From NCBI GenBank assembly GCA_021432635.1, contig MU270063.1, positions 434,001 to 498,000 on the forward strand: a stretch of 64,000 bases of DNA, read 5' to 3'. Position 1 is the stretch's first letter. Each line of letters starts with the position of its first letter. Below the pieces are notes generated by a model that saw only the letters and a list, made by a program, of their open reading frames with translations, did no database searches and was not told where the DNA came from. Positions 1 through 9,952 of this stretch are shown piece after piece. The DNA comes from Thozetella sp. PMI_491 (taxonomy: Eukaryota; Ascomycota; Sordariomycetes; Chaetosphaeriales; Chaetosphaeriaceae). A program made the translations under genes and the position numbers.

Positions 1-1307
1 TAGTCGCCGCCAAGTAGGCTACTAACATTATGTCCTCTGCAGCAATAAAGGAGAGGGTTCTTCAAAGTTACAATCTGCTTTAAGCCCCACGAGATCACAG
101 CGGGCCTATCACAAACCAACTGAACTGCTTGTCAACTTGTCAATTTGCCCAACTTCACATGAAGAATGAGTACATGGGAGGAGTAACCCACTCTCGCGTC
201 CGTGTCATCGTAGCCTATTTAGGGGATTTAATTATTTTAAAATAATATCTTTCTCTCAGAGGTTCCTAGCCAAGAACATCGGTGAGGCCTCTTGTTCCTC
301 ATAGCTGTCTCGCTCTACATGACATACTGAGAAGGCTGGCAACTTGCAAATTACCGGCAGATACTGCGGCACATTGGCACATTCGCCGATTGGTTTAACA
401 GAGTACCTAATCAGAGGATTCGTATACAGGAGACCTTAGACCAAGCTTTACCTGCAGCACAGGTGCCAAACCAATGTATCGTCGTGAGCCTACCTCTGTC
501 TTCCTATTGGCTAGGAAAGTTGGTCGCCGTCCCACAGTTTAAAGCATAGTCTTTTTCGACATCCCAGACACCAATTAGCAATTAATTCACCCTGTCCCAC
601 AAGTCGAGCGGGCTGAAACTCCCATGGCTCGGGCAACTGGGCCCGTGGACCGAAAAGCTTACTTGAACAAGATGCTGGGTACTGCAAAATTCCCCGATTC
701 TTCCTTCCAGCTATACCATTTTTCTACTACGATCAGATGCGTATTCCATCACTACTTCTTGGGAAATCAAGAATGCGGTGCGGCCAGCAAATATGTGGCG
801 ATGCATATCACACACCCCAAAATAGACAAGTAAGCTAACCTCTAGCAATGTCAGCTGGAGCGCTGATTTGGTAGTGATTCTCTTAGTATATGAGAGGCAG
901 CGCTGTAGGAATTACCTGATTATATAGTACTATGAAAAGCAGACAAAGCAAAAGTACTAGAGCCTCTCAGCCCTCTACTTACGATATAATGGATGATATA
1001 ACTTCCTCATAGAAGTAGAAAATGAAATATATTAAATAGTTTGTCTTCCTGTCTAAGATATTGTGCAGTGAGGCGAAAGGGGTGATGCCATAGGTGCAGA
1101 CAGCGTGTTTCTGCCACTATAAACAATGAAAAGAGACCATGACATTTAAATAGGTAACCAAAAATAGTACTAGTTGCCCATAGCACCATCCCTAAGGTAG
1201 CGACCTTGTAACTGTAACTTTCGTCTACATATGTCTGCACCTAGCCAAGCAACGTGGAAAGTTAATTAACTAAGGCCCGCCTTATATCGACGCCACATTG
1301 AGTGACC
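1..1307. other. Gene-free left flank
   Basis: No reading frame here has a recognisable domain or a credible exon structure. The longest ATG frame, near 624-833 on the plus strand, encodes 69 residues that I do not recognise. The stretch is moderately AT-rich with runs such as those near 230-250. I see no tRNA, transposon terminal repeat or LTR. Confidence 0.5.
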
Positions 1308-2329
1308 TTAGAGGGTAGACTGGGAGGCAGACGAGGGTGATGATGAGGAGACAGATGATGGAGCAGATGAGAAGGCAGGTGAGGCAGATGAGGGTGATGA
1401 TGAGGAGGCAGGTGAGGCAGAGAAGGGGGGTGATGAAGAGGCAGATGAAGCCGATGAAGCACCCGGGCTGCCTGATTTATCCTGCGGAGAGTCCAACACC
1501 ACGCTAAGTGGGCCTAGAGGGCATTTGGAGTACTTGGACTGGGTGATGTTTTGCGCACAGGGCGTATAGCCGACCTCGATACCCTGCAGGTCGTCATCCT
1601 CGTTACTCTCTTCGTTGCCCTCCTCGCTGTTTTCCTCGCTGTTCTCCTCGCTGCTCTCCATGTTGTCCTTTTTGACGTGTACGTTATTTCCCTTATTTTT
1701 GCACTTTTCCAACTTGTTTTTACACTTCTTCAACTTATTGTTACACTTTTTCGAGTTGTTTGTGCACGTTTTCGGCTCATTGGGCTTCTCGCTGTTTACA
1801 TTATTGTCGGTCATGTTACTCGTCTCGGGGGCTTTGGGGCCGTCTTCGGAGAGCTTCAGCTGCAGCACAAAACAAGAAGGAATCACCGTTAGCCCGCCGC
1901 GGTGCATGTGAAGGGCATGGGATCATTTGCCTCAAGATGCGGTCAAGTAGTGTTAAGAAAAGAACGGGCTCACATAGGCGCAAAACTCCACCATATTATC
2001 TTTTTTGCCTGCGCAGGTGAACACCCCAGGCAGGTCGTACTCGAGACTCCTCGATGTGGCTGTGATACCTGTGTGCCAAGAAGAATTAGTTCTATTAGCT
2101 TGAGGCCTCTTGCAGTAGTAGCATGAGGTAAGAATAGACCTTAATACGGGGACACACAGTTCTTGACGATCACCATCTTGCCCCCTAACTTAACTAGAAT
2201 ATTATTTTCTTTGCAACATCGCCCATCGGAGCCGTCTGCGCAGGCAAAGGCCTCCACGAGGATGGAATTCGTCGTCAAGAGCCCAAGACCACCGAGAAGG
2301 ACGAAGATATTTTGCATCTTTCTCTTCAT
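1308..2329 (-). CDS. Small secreted cysteine-rich protein with Cys-heptads and Ser-rich tail
   Basis: I do not recognise a named family. Three exons on the minus strand join in frame: 2329-2158, 2068-1974 and 1859-1308, giving 272 residues. Residues 1-29 form a hydrophobic signal peptide ending near VEAFA. A compact domain follows with six cysteines, beginning CADGSDGRCC and ending near EFCAY. Exon 3 starts in frame and encodes a Lys/Asn/Cys-rich stretch with a cysteine every seven residues (KKCNNKL, KKCKNKL, EKCKNKG), then a Glu/Ser/Asn-acidic segment, two more cysteine-containing patches and a Ser/Pro/Ala tail. The intron borders are GTGTGT..CAG and GTGAGC..CAG; the first donor is weak. Secretion and apoplastic or wall location are inferred from the leader. 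The protein could be an effector or a cell-wall protein. The second in-frame ATG, four codons later, is an equally good start. Confidence 0.55.
1320..1462. repeat. Imperfect purine-rich coding repeat
   Basis: On the plus strand this tract repeats variants of the unit gcagatgagggtgatgatga several times. On the minus strand it encodes the Ser/Pro/Ala tail of the secreted protein gene. The bias to G and A on one strand suggests expansion by slippage. Confidence 0.6.
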
Positions 2330-3338
2330 TGTTAGTTGAATAGCCGAATTTGTGTGTTGGTAACTGAGGGTACTGTGGTAGTGACAACTAAGGTAGACTG
2401 GCCTGGTAATTCCTACGTCTACCAAGCTGCCTTAATGACAGTAGACACGATATCGTAATATGACAAGTCTTTTGCGCGCTTCTTATGGCGGATAACATCT
2501 CAACAAGTGTCCGTTCTACTCAGACATTGATTTTGTCATATGGTACTATTGCACAGCTCATTAAATTCCGTCTCTGCCGAAAGACCAAATACAACTTGGT
2601 GCAGATCCAAATGGAATAATAAAGACACTATTCGGATAGAGCAGAGCTTCCTGATGTCTCAAGAACTGATTATAATGGCAATAGACAGACCAGCTTGCGT
2701 CCTGAAAGGAATCTCGTATTTGTCTATCAGGGAGTCATGACATAATTTAAGAAACATAGCTCGCGGCCGCGGTATTTAGTTCCATTTATCTGTAAAAAGA
2801 GGTACGTTCCTAGGTTGACACAGCATTTGGCTAGCGGCAATTGGGGAACTTTAGAGGAAACATGTTTCATTATATGATATAGTGTAACAAGAGCATCACC
2901 CGTCCTTAGCCTCAATATATTGGTGTCTTGATACTAGTGGAAAGTCTACACACAAGCACATGCAAGTTAGTGCCCGTAGGCAGAGCGCACGTCGGCGAAC
3001 AGTAGTATGAAGCCTTGTACGCTCTTGAGATGGGCAGCAACCAGGAGTCTAAGTGTTACTCGGCACTTCGGAGGCACTCGTATTAGCAGGCGGCGTGTAA
3101 CCTTGCCACCAATCAATAAGGGCATCCTGGCACAACCGGAAATAAGAGGATTGGCTCGTTCCGCGAGGAACTCGCATGTTCATTTTGATTGAACCAAGAC
3201 AAAGAGATATATGTACAGAGCCTCTGACGTCGAGGCCGTTCGGCCGATGCATCCCTTGCCCTTCTGTCGCATTGCTTCATGGCCCTGCCGCCACAGCCGC
3301 GTCTATTTCTAGACCAATCTACATCCCGGCCCGGAGAT
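2330..3338. other. Intergenic stretch
   Basis: It lies between the secreted protein gene, whose promoter must be here, and the 3' end of the GRIM-19 gene. I found no supported gene, RNA or repeat. Confidence 0.5.
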
Positions 3339-4030
3339 CTATTTCGTCACATCCTTCGGCGTCGCTGCGAATGTCGGGCGGACGTATCTGCAGTCTCTCG
3401 TCAGCAAAGTTCTCTGGGGTAGCTCGGAATCCGGCGGATATGAAAGTTAGGGTCCTGCGTACCGATCTGAGTTATAAACCTTGATGTTCTCTCCCAGGAG
3501 CTCCTTCTCCCGCGCCTGGTCCGCGAGGTGTCGCCGCACGAGGTCGCGGTCCTCCTCGGCCTGGAGCAGCGGGATCAGGTGGATGCGGCTCCACATCTTC
3601 TCGCGGGCGAGCTCACTGTGCAGGCATACACGTTAGCAAAAACAGCTTCCAGGATCCTTGGTCGTCATTCTCTCAAAGCAACACCCGGGCACCCGGTGTT
3701 GTCTCGCCTCGCTGCCTCGGCGTTTCGAAGAGATGCCGGGTGAGCACTCTGTTGGAGCGTCGGGTCCGGGGCGGCGTGCGGGAGTACCATGACGTACTTT
3801 TGTTCCCTGATGCCCAACACAAGTTTGTACCATCCGTAGGTCATGATACCGCCGACTCCAAGAAGGAGAATCGCAGGTCGGAAGCCACGGGCAGGCAGGT
3901 TGCGCTGTTTTGAGGACACGGTTAGCCACCGCCCTCGCATCGCTCTCGACGCAGGAAAAACAGCGGGACCTCATCGCACCTTGTACTGGACGGCCTGGTA
4001 GCCGCCCACGGGGGGCATGTCCTGCGGCAT
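3339..4030 (-). CDS. NDUFA13: NADH:ubiquinone oxidoreductase subunit GRIM-19 (NDUFA13 family)
   Basis: This is an accessory subunit of mitochondrial complex I in the inner membrane. Four minus-strand exons join in frame: 4030-3980, 3904-3798, 3615-3463 and 3387-3339, giving 119 residues, the usual size for the family. The start MPQDMPPVGG matches the conserved N-terminus. Exon 2 holds the single membrane helix (AILLLGVGGIMTYGWY). Exon 3 holds the family hallmark REKMWSRIHLIPLLQAE, followed by a charged helix. The C-terminus after the last intron is YVRPTF and a short tail. The introns are 47-182 nt with GT-AG borders. The gene reads in the same direction as FCP1, about 790 bp away. No residues appear missing. 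Identification is firm; only the exact borders are hand-derived. Confidence 0.92.
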
Positions 4031-4824
4031 GATGGGCGACTTGGTGTTGAGTTTGCTCGTCGAGGAATGGAGGTCTGCTGTGGAGCTTCGGACGACGGTT
4101 CGCGGGAGTTTCGTGCCGAAGAAATTCGTTCAATAGGACGGCCTTGCTCTAGGGTCGCGCCTAGAGTGCAATTGGCCCGGCCGAAGGATAGTGCGGTGCG
4201 GAATGGCGTCTCGTGAACAGTCGGAGGGCGAGCTGGGGAGGTGGGCTTGTCGAATTGAAGTTGCGAGGTTTGGGAGAGCCGCAGCGGAAGTTTCGATTAC
4301 GTAAGGTGCGCCACGACAAATGTCTGACACCTGGTTGGCCTGCTGAGCACAAAATGAAGTACAGGCCTTCTGAGTGGGCCATAATCCTCCGGCCGACCAC
4401 CAGGGTCACGGTACGAATCTATGTAATTCTTACGCTGAACTATATCTCCTAGCTAAGATAGTTACTCTTACCTTGACTGCTTAGAACGGAGGCTAGGCTA
4501 CGGCTCGCATTCAACATTGAGAATAACAGACGCAAGGCGACCGTCGTCGTAGGTCTCAGCAGCGTCAGGCCCGCATCGCAGATCGAGACACCGGATCGAG
4601 GATAGAGATACTGTCGCAAAGATATGTTCCGTGGGAGAAATGGATTTATAAAAAGACGCTAAGCAGGCATGGACGCCCAAATCCCGAACATGCTATCTTG
4701 ACAGTCGCTATGTGAATGGCGGCAGCAATACCCTTGCAGCCAGTCCTGTACACGATCCTGCCTGTCCCCGAGAAGGCCCCTCTTGGACGCCGAAACCGAA
4801 TCGTTGAATGCCACAACCGGGTGC
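4031..4824. other. Intergenic stretch between GRIM-19 and FCP1
   Basis: It holds the GRIM-19 upstream region and the FCP1 3' flank. No other gene is supported. Confidence 0.6.
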
Positions 4825-7332
4825 CTAGCCCTTCTCCTGCTCCACACCAGCGGCCTCAAACTCGGCGAAGAGGTCCGCTTCCAGCGCATCCGCGACGTCA
4901 TCGCGCTCCTGCTTCTCGATCGTGCCGTTGCCGAGCTGGACCTCCTCTTCATCGCCCGTTACTTGCGGCGTGGGAAGGCTGCTGTCGGCGTCCGAGTTGT
5001 ACTGTGCGCGTAGCTTGGAGGAGCCGCGGGCGCGGGAGAGGCGCTGTTTCTTAGGCGAGTTATTGCGGGAGGCATCGGATACCTCCTCCTCCTCCTCTTC
5101 TTCGCCTAGCTTGCGCTTTCGGGATTGGGATCGAGATCGTGACCGGGCACGCGTCCTCCCGTCTGTTTCGTCGTCCTCCTCATCGTTGACAGCTTCGTCT
5201 TCGTCCTCGCCAATTTCACCTCCTCCTTCTTCTTCGTCTTCGTCATCATCCAGGCCAGCAAGGAACTCGTTCAGCTCCTCGTCGGCGGCTCCCCAGTTAA
5301 AGGATCCCAGCCCGTCCACAGGAGAGAGCTGCCCTTCGGCGATGTGCGACGGCAGGAGGTTCTCATCCATCTCGTTATCGGTGCCTGATTCATCGTCTAT
5401 GTCTCTGGCGCGACCCAGCTCGCTGATGATACGCAGCTTGGGGTTCTTGAGACGCCGTGCCTGGGTGGCTACCTTGGCGACATCCTCATCGGAGTCGTCG
5501 GCGTCACTGATCTCGTCAGCGTCCGTTGTCTCAGCGGAGAGATCTGAGTTTTTTGTGCTCGAACTGTCCGGGTCGACCCGGACGAGGTATGGGGCCTCGT
5601 CGACCTTGCTCCACTGAGTGAGGCACCCCGTCAGCCAGTCTTGGTTAACGATCTTGATGCCGGGGATACCAGCCGCCTTGATCGCCTTCTGGGTCCGAGG
5701 TCGTGCCGTGTTTACGACCACGTGCGTGACGCCTTTGCGGACGTGCTGCAGAATCTCAGCACCGAAGCTCATGAGCTGGAGGCCTAGCTCAGACCGCATG
5801 ACGTCCACGTCCAGAGGGATGATGCCGGACAGGACTAGCTTCGTGCCACTGAGGATACGTGCCTTCAACGAATCCAAAACAGTGCCCACGTCAGGGACCG
5901 AGGGGCTGCCAGAGAGGTCGCTTGCCTCACCCGACTGGTTGCGGTCGTATTCTTCGTAGTAGGCTTCATGTAACTCGGTCAAGTGTTTCTCTAAATACTC
6001 GAGCTCATGGTCGTCATCGAAGAGAAGCTGGTGGCGCTGAGGGTTGGGAAGGGATGGCTGGTGGTTGCCGCCGCCGTTCTGCGACTCGACAGCCTTCTCG
6101 GCCTCGTCTTCCTTGTCGAGCTTCTCTTGCATGTGGAGCAGCGGGCGGTCTTCGATCTGCTTGGCGAGAGTCCGCTCCTGTTCTTCCATCTGTTTCTTGG
6201 TGACCTGCTCGCCACCGCTCATGTTGACAAGTCCCTCGAGCGCCGAGACCTTCTTCTCGTCTGAGACACCTGAGCCACCGTCGGTCTTGACGGTCTTGTC
6301 GAGAGGTGGAGAGGGCGGCAGCATATCCTCCCTCTTGGGCAGGAAACTGGAGTTGATATCGCCAATTCCCTTGAAAAAGTCATAAGGGTTGACCTTAATG
6401 AGGTTGGGCCTGTTGTGAGGCCAGACGTCGGCGCGGTCGTCGATGATGACCACCATGTTGGTGCTAGAGGGGAAGAGGCGCTGGAGGCTCTTGGCGGTCA
6501 AACTTCCGTTCTCGTTCCGGCTGATAACACGGTTACCGAAGAACTTCTTGTCCTTGTCGACGATCTCAGCGATGTTTAACGCGTAGGCGCGCGTGCCCAT
6601 GGTGTAAACATGTAGCTCGTATAGGTGAGCCACCCTGCTGAGGAATCTCTCCAGGCCGGGCCGCATTTTGATGTAGTAATTACAGCCGCTGGCTAGGCCG
6701 CGGGGACCGTCATCGTTCAGCTGGAAGGTCCTGACTTCCTTGACCGAGTCGTAGTTGGGATTGCTGGGATCCTTCTGCCACTCGCCGATAGTCGGCTCGA
6801 TGCAGGCGTGGATGATGGTCTGGTCCAGATCGACCACCAAGCTAAGCTTCCGCTGCTTAAGAAGCCGGTCCTGGAGCTCTAGCTCGGCGCGCTGGGCCTG
6901 CGTGGCGCTGACGGTGAGGTTGGTCTGGTCGTGGACCATGTTGATGGGGGCGCGCTCAGTATCGCGTGCGTCCGAGACCCAGTTGACCTCGGTCATATCC
7001 TTTCCACACATGGCGCAGAGGCCCTGAAACTGGATCTCATGGGTGCAAGCCTCTTTGACCACGAGGCAGGTGCGATCTTGGTAGAAACTCTCGCCCTCCT
7101 TGACTTGCCAGCGTAAGATCTCGCCGTCGACGGGGCTGTCCCAGGTCGCGATGGTGGTCTGCTCCTCCTCCCAGGTCTCATCGCGGATGTGGTCGCCGAC
7201 TTCCTTCTTCCACTTAAATGAGTATTGCATAAGGGGCTCCTGCTTCTTTATGGAATCGCCCGTGTTCTTGAGGAGCTTGACGATGGTGATGGGGTACCGT
7301 AGCCGGCCCCCCAGGGCGAGTGTTTTGCTCAT
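4825..7332 (-). CDS. fcp1: RNA polymerase II CTD phosphatase FCP1
   Basis: FCP1 dephosphorylates the heptad repeats of the largest RNA polymerase II subunit so that the enzyme can be recycled; it acts in the nucleus with TFIIF. A single uninterrupted frame of 835 codons starts at an ATG with a conserved N-terminus (MSKTLALGGRLRYP). The N-terminal 140 residues resemble the beta-rich entry domain of fungal FCP1. The catalytic DLDQT motif is at residues 168-172, with both aspartates of the DxDx(T/V) signature. A BRCT domain spans about residues 490-590. The C-terminal third is acidic (runs of Asp/Glu) and contains a basic Arg/Ser patch, as expected for the TFIIF-binding tail. The length fits the family. 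No intron is needed. Identification is secure. Confidence 0.95.
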   Translation of the reverse strand: MSKTLALGGRLRYPITIVKLLKNTGDSIKKQEPLMQYSFKWKKEVGDHIRDETWEEEQTTIATWDSPVDGEILRWQVKEGESFYQDRTCLVVKEACTHEIQFQGLCAMCGKDMTEVNWVSDARDTERAPINMVHDQTNLTVSATQAQRAELELQDRLLKQRKLSLVVDLDQTIIHACIEPTIGEWQKDPSNPNYDSVKEVRTFQLNDDGPRGLASGCNYYIKMRPGLERFLSRVAHLYELHVYTMGTRAYALNIAEIVDKDKKFFGNRVISRNENGSLTAKSLQRLFPSSTNMVVIIDDRADVWPHNRPNLIKVNPYDFFKGIGDINSSFLPKREDMLPPSPPLDKTVKTDGGSGVSDEKKVSALEGLVNMSGGEQVTKKQMEEQERTLAKQIEDRPLLHMQEKLDKEDEAEKAVESQNGGGNHQPSLPNPQRHQLLFDDDHELEYLEKHLTELHEAYYEEYDRNQSGEASDLSGSPSVPDVGTVLDSLKARILSGTKLVLSGIIPLDVDVMRSELGLQLMSFGAEILQHVRKGVTHVVVNTARPRTQKAIKAAGIPGIKIVNQDWLTGCLTQWSKVDEAPYLVRVDPDSSSTKNSDLSAETTDADEISDADDSDEDVAKVATQARRLKNPKLRIISELGRARDIDDESGTDNEMDENLLPSHIAEGQLSPVDGLGSFNWGAADEELNEFLAGLDDDEDEEEGGGEIGEDEDEAVNDEEDDETDGRTRARSRSRSQSRKRKLGEEEEEEEVSDASRNNSPKKQRLSRARGSSKLRAQYNSDADSSLPTPQVTGDEEEVQLGNGTIEKQERDDVADALEADLFAEFEAAGVEQEKG

Positions 7333-9113
7333 TGCAACGACGGAGGCGGCTGGAGCGCGGGGGAATCGCTGCTGGAGGCTACGCTGCGGCGTACCAATGC
7401 GGCCAGGCGCTGGTCATGCACGGAAGCTTCTTCTCTATGCGCGCAACGCGGACGGGCGTGAGGTTAGCTACCCGAACAAGGCGACGCAGGACCACAGCGG
7501 CGCGAGCGACGACTCACCAGTTGCTTCCGATACTGGTCCGATAATGGGTGGTGGGCTAGGTCGAGGAGATCTGATACTGCCCATCGCGCAATGGGCGCGT
7601 CCTCGTGTCCGAAGTGCGGCGACCGAGGTGTTGCGCACAAAAATGGCCGAGGGACCGTCGAGATCGTCGGTTCTGACTTAGCCGTGGATGTGGGCGCGAC
7701 AAACACCCAGAATCACAAGGTAAAGCTTGACAGTAAGACGAACTAGGACTAGTGGAGGGGTGGCGGGGGCAGGATGTGATCCGAGCTTCTATGAGCTTCG
7801 ACGGGAGGTCGCGAGACGCCAAGGCGCAAGAGCTTGTCGACGGCTGCAGGGGTGGCGGGGGGGGGCGATTTGGGCTGGGAGCCAGGATCTGTAGAATGAG
7901 ACCAGAAGGGGGCCGCGGTTCAATGTCTCTGGTAGAGAGTCCTACTGCACGACAGCCGGCAGCTGTCGAGAGCTCCTTTGCGAGGATATGGGGCGGGTAT
8001 TGCTGGTGGCGTAAATACTCCGTACTCTGTACAAAAAAAAAAGTAGCGCGCGTGCCGGTGTAGCTTATTGCTTCTCAGATTGGCTAAGAGCGGCAATGGG
8101 GACCAAAACGGCCCCTCGGGGTGTGGGAGGTGCCGGCCTTTTTGTACCTCGTCGCGCATCGATTGCGAGAGCAAGTGGCTTTGGGTCGGCCGATGCGGCC
8201 TTGGCAGGCATTCCATGCCGCTTGCGGGGTTGAGAGTGTGGCTGGTGCTGTGGCGCTTGGCCCTTGGACAATGCAGAGGCAAGCCCGCACAAGGTGGAAT
8301 GGACGCATCTTTTGTGTGTGTGGAGATGTCCGGCTGCCCTTGTTCACCTCCATTAACGTTTGCCCTTTACCGACCCGGGTTGCGAATGCGAATGTCCGAA
8401 CCGGAGTTGCCAGGCCCCAGGCCGGACGTCGTCAGATTCACAATGCTCCACGGTGGCACGTCTTGTTGAATTTAGCCAGCACACCGCGTGCATGTATTTT
8501 TGGCGTGGTGCAGTCGGCAGCTACCGGTGGTGTGATATGATCGATCACCACCATTGCCAAGTTCCTAACCGTAGTCTCGTGACGTATTATTTTGCTGCAT
8601 GTGCAGCACCAGCGAATGGTGTATGACCTGCTATGTAGTGAAGATGTAGATACGATTTATCATCCCTCTGCCTTTTCAGTTTCTTGAGTTCACAGCAATA
8701 AGGTGGACATTACCGTATTGTTCGATTTGATTCGTACTAGTTCCCTAGCCTCCTTCCCGGCTGGCGCTGCAAATTCCTAGTATAGGCCCCTGAGACTCCC
8801 TTTTCGTGTCTCTGAAGACTTGATTCATTACTCAATATGGAGCCTCTACTGTTTTTGTCCTAAGCCGAGGTCAAGTAAAGTTAACCCATTTTTCTTCTGG
8901 CTTGTCAACATCAGTATGCATTATAACACTTGACTATTCGACGGAGTGTGCGGTTTCTTGAGCAGGGAATGCTAAGCTATACCGATAGCCGCCGGTATCA
9001 TCGTGGGTGTCGCAAAGTCTTTCTCCCCAATGAACATGGTGATTTCGATACGGTCCTAATGGATTACTTGAACCTGCTGTATCGTGAACTGTCAGGAAAC
9101 TATGATAGAATAA
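7333..9113. other. FCP1 upstream region and gene-free stretch
   Basis: The FCP1 promoter should lie at its left end. Several frames of 60-190 codons overlap each other on both strands but none shows a domain, and they look like by-products of high GC. Homopolymer runs occur: nine G at about 7857-7865 and a poly-A run near 8032-8041. No RNA gene is seen. Confidence 0.5.
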
Positions 9114-9258
9114 CATTTGCTCCTTATTATTTATTTAAAGATACAATCTTTATATTTTTCTTTGGTTTACGTTTATCTGTATTCTTTATGCCTAGTGAAA
9201 ATTATATTATGGTTAATCCTATGCAAACACCAGCTGCTATTGGGCCTGAGTGATAAAT
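9114..9258 (+). pseudogene. cob: Nuclear copy of mitochondrial cytochrome b fragment (NUMT)
   Basis: The plus strand reads as the C-terminal middle of fungal cytochrome b: APYYLFKD, a hydrophobic helix, [10 protein letters not shown] and [12 protein letters not shown], followed by TGA, which is tryptophan in the mitochondrial code and fits the conserved PEW. The base composition switches abruptly to the AT-rich mitochondrial style, unlike the flanks. Compared with remembered cob proteins the piece lacks a few residues after KD and the segment between FFMP and SENYIM, and a stop follows where the conserved PEWY tyrosine is expected. It is too short and damaged to be functional. The insertion is inferred to be an old mitochondrial DNA fragment captured in the nucleus. 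Confidence 0.85.
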
Positions 9259-9952
9259 AGTTTCCCTTCGTGTGAATCTACCTCCCTCCACCTCTCGTAG
9301 TAATGGGATAACGCTAACACCGTACTGGCGGACTGGTGATGGATTATAATACCTAGCTAGCTGCATTCTGCCTAATCGCCGTGGGTTGACTGCTTCCATG
9401 GTTGGCTGACAATAAAAGTCGTTATTGTGGCTTCAGATAACTACTGCAGCCCTTGACAAGGAAGATTTCAACAGCACTTTGATGCAGTGGTTGTTGTATG
9501 GAATAGTATTACTCTATGACAATGCCAAATACCGACTACCCTTTATGTACTTCCTTACAGGTATTCTAGGTTCGCAACTGTTCCTGTGCCCTTGTGCCCT
9601 TGCGATGCTGTTCTCATTCCCGTGCGGCGGAACCCGACTTGAGCCCGGCAGTTCTTGCAGCACGGGGAGACCCTCTCATAATTCCATGTCTCAGACAAGA
9701 CTCTATGCCAACAACTCCGGCTCCAATCTCGTGTCTATGCGTCAGCGCTTCCTTGGTCGCCACAGGCGCTCAAGCCAGCCTGGGAAAAAGGATAGACGAG
9801 CGAGATCCAACCCACGCCCGTAAACTTGAGAGGGGAACGTAACCAGAAGACATTCCATTTCTGTGGTCTGATCCGCACCCTCATGGATAGGGAGGTTTAG
9901 GCCAAGTGGGTGAGCTAGCCAGCCTACGCCTCACGAGTTGTTCATATTACAC
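9259..9952. other. Intergenic stretch downstream of ATG26
   Basis: One plus-strand frame around 9425-9823 remains open for 132 codons but starts with a non-ATG codon and shows no family. I see nothing else. Confidence 0.5.

Noticed and set aside
1-3300. Possible repeat-induced mutation or transposon remnant at the AT-rich left end
   Set aside because: I saw no transposase, reverse transcriptase or terminal repeats; a dinucleotide bias calculation would be needed.
4922-5617. Plus-strand frame of 231 codons rich in serine
   Set aside because: It is the antisense shadow of the acidic C-terminus of FCP1; the Ser runs are the complement of Asp/Glu codons.
7100-8540. Several overlapping frames of 75-190 codons upstream of FCP1
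   Set aside because: They overlap on both strands, lack domains and leaders, and fit the high GC composition.
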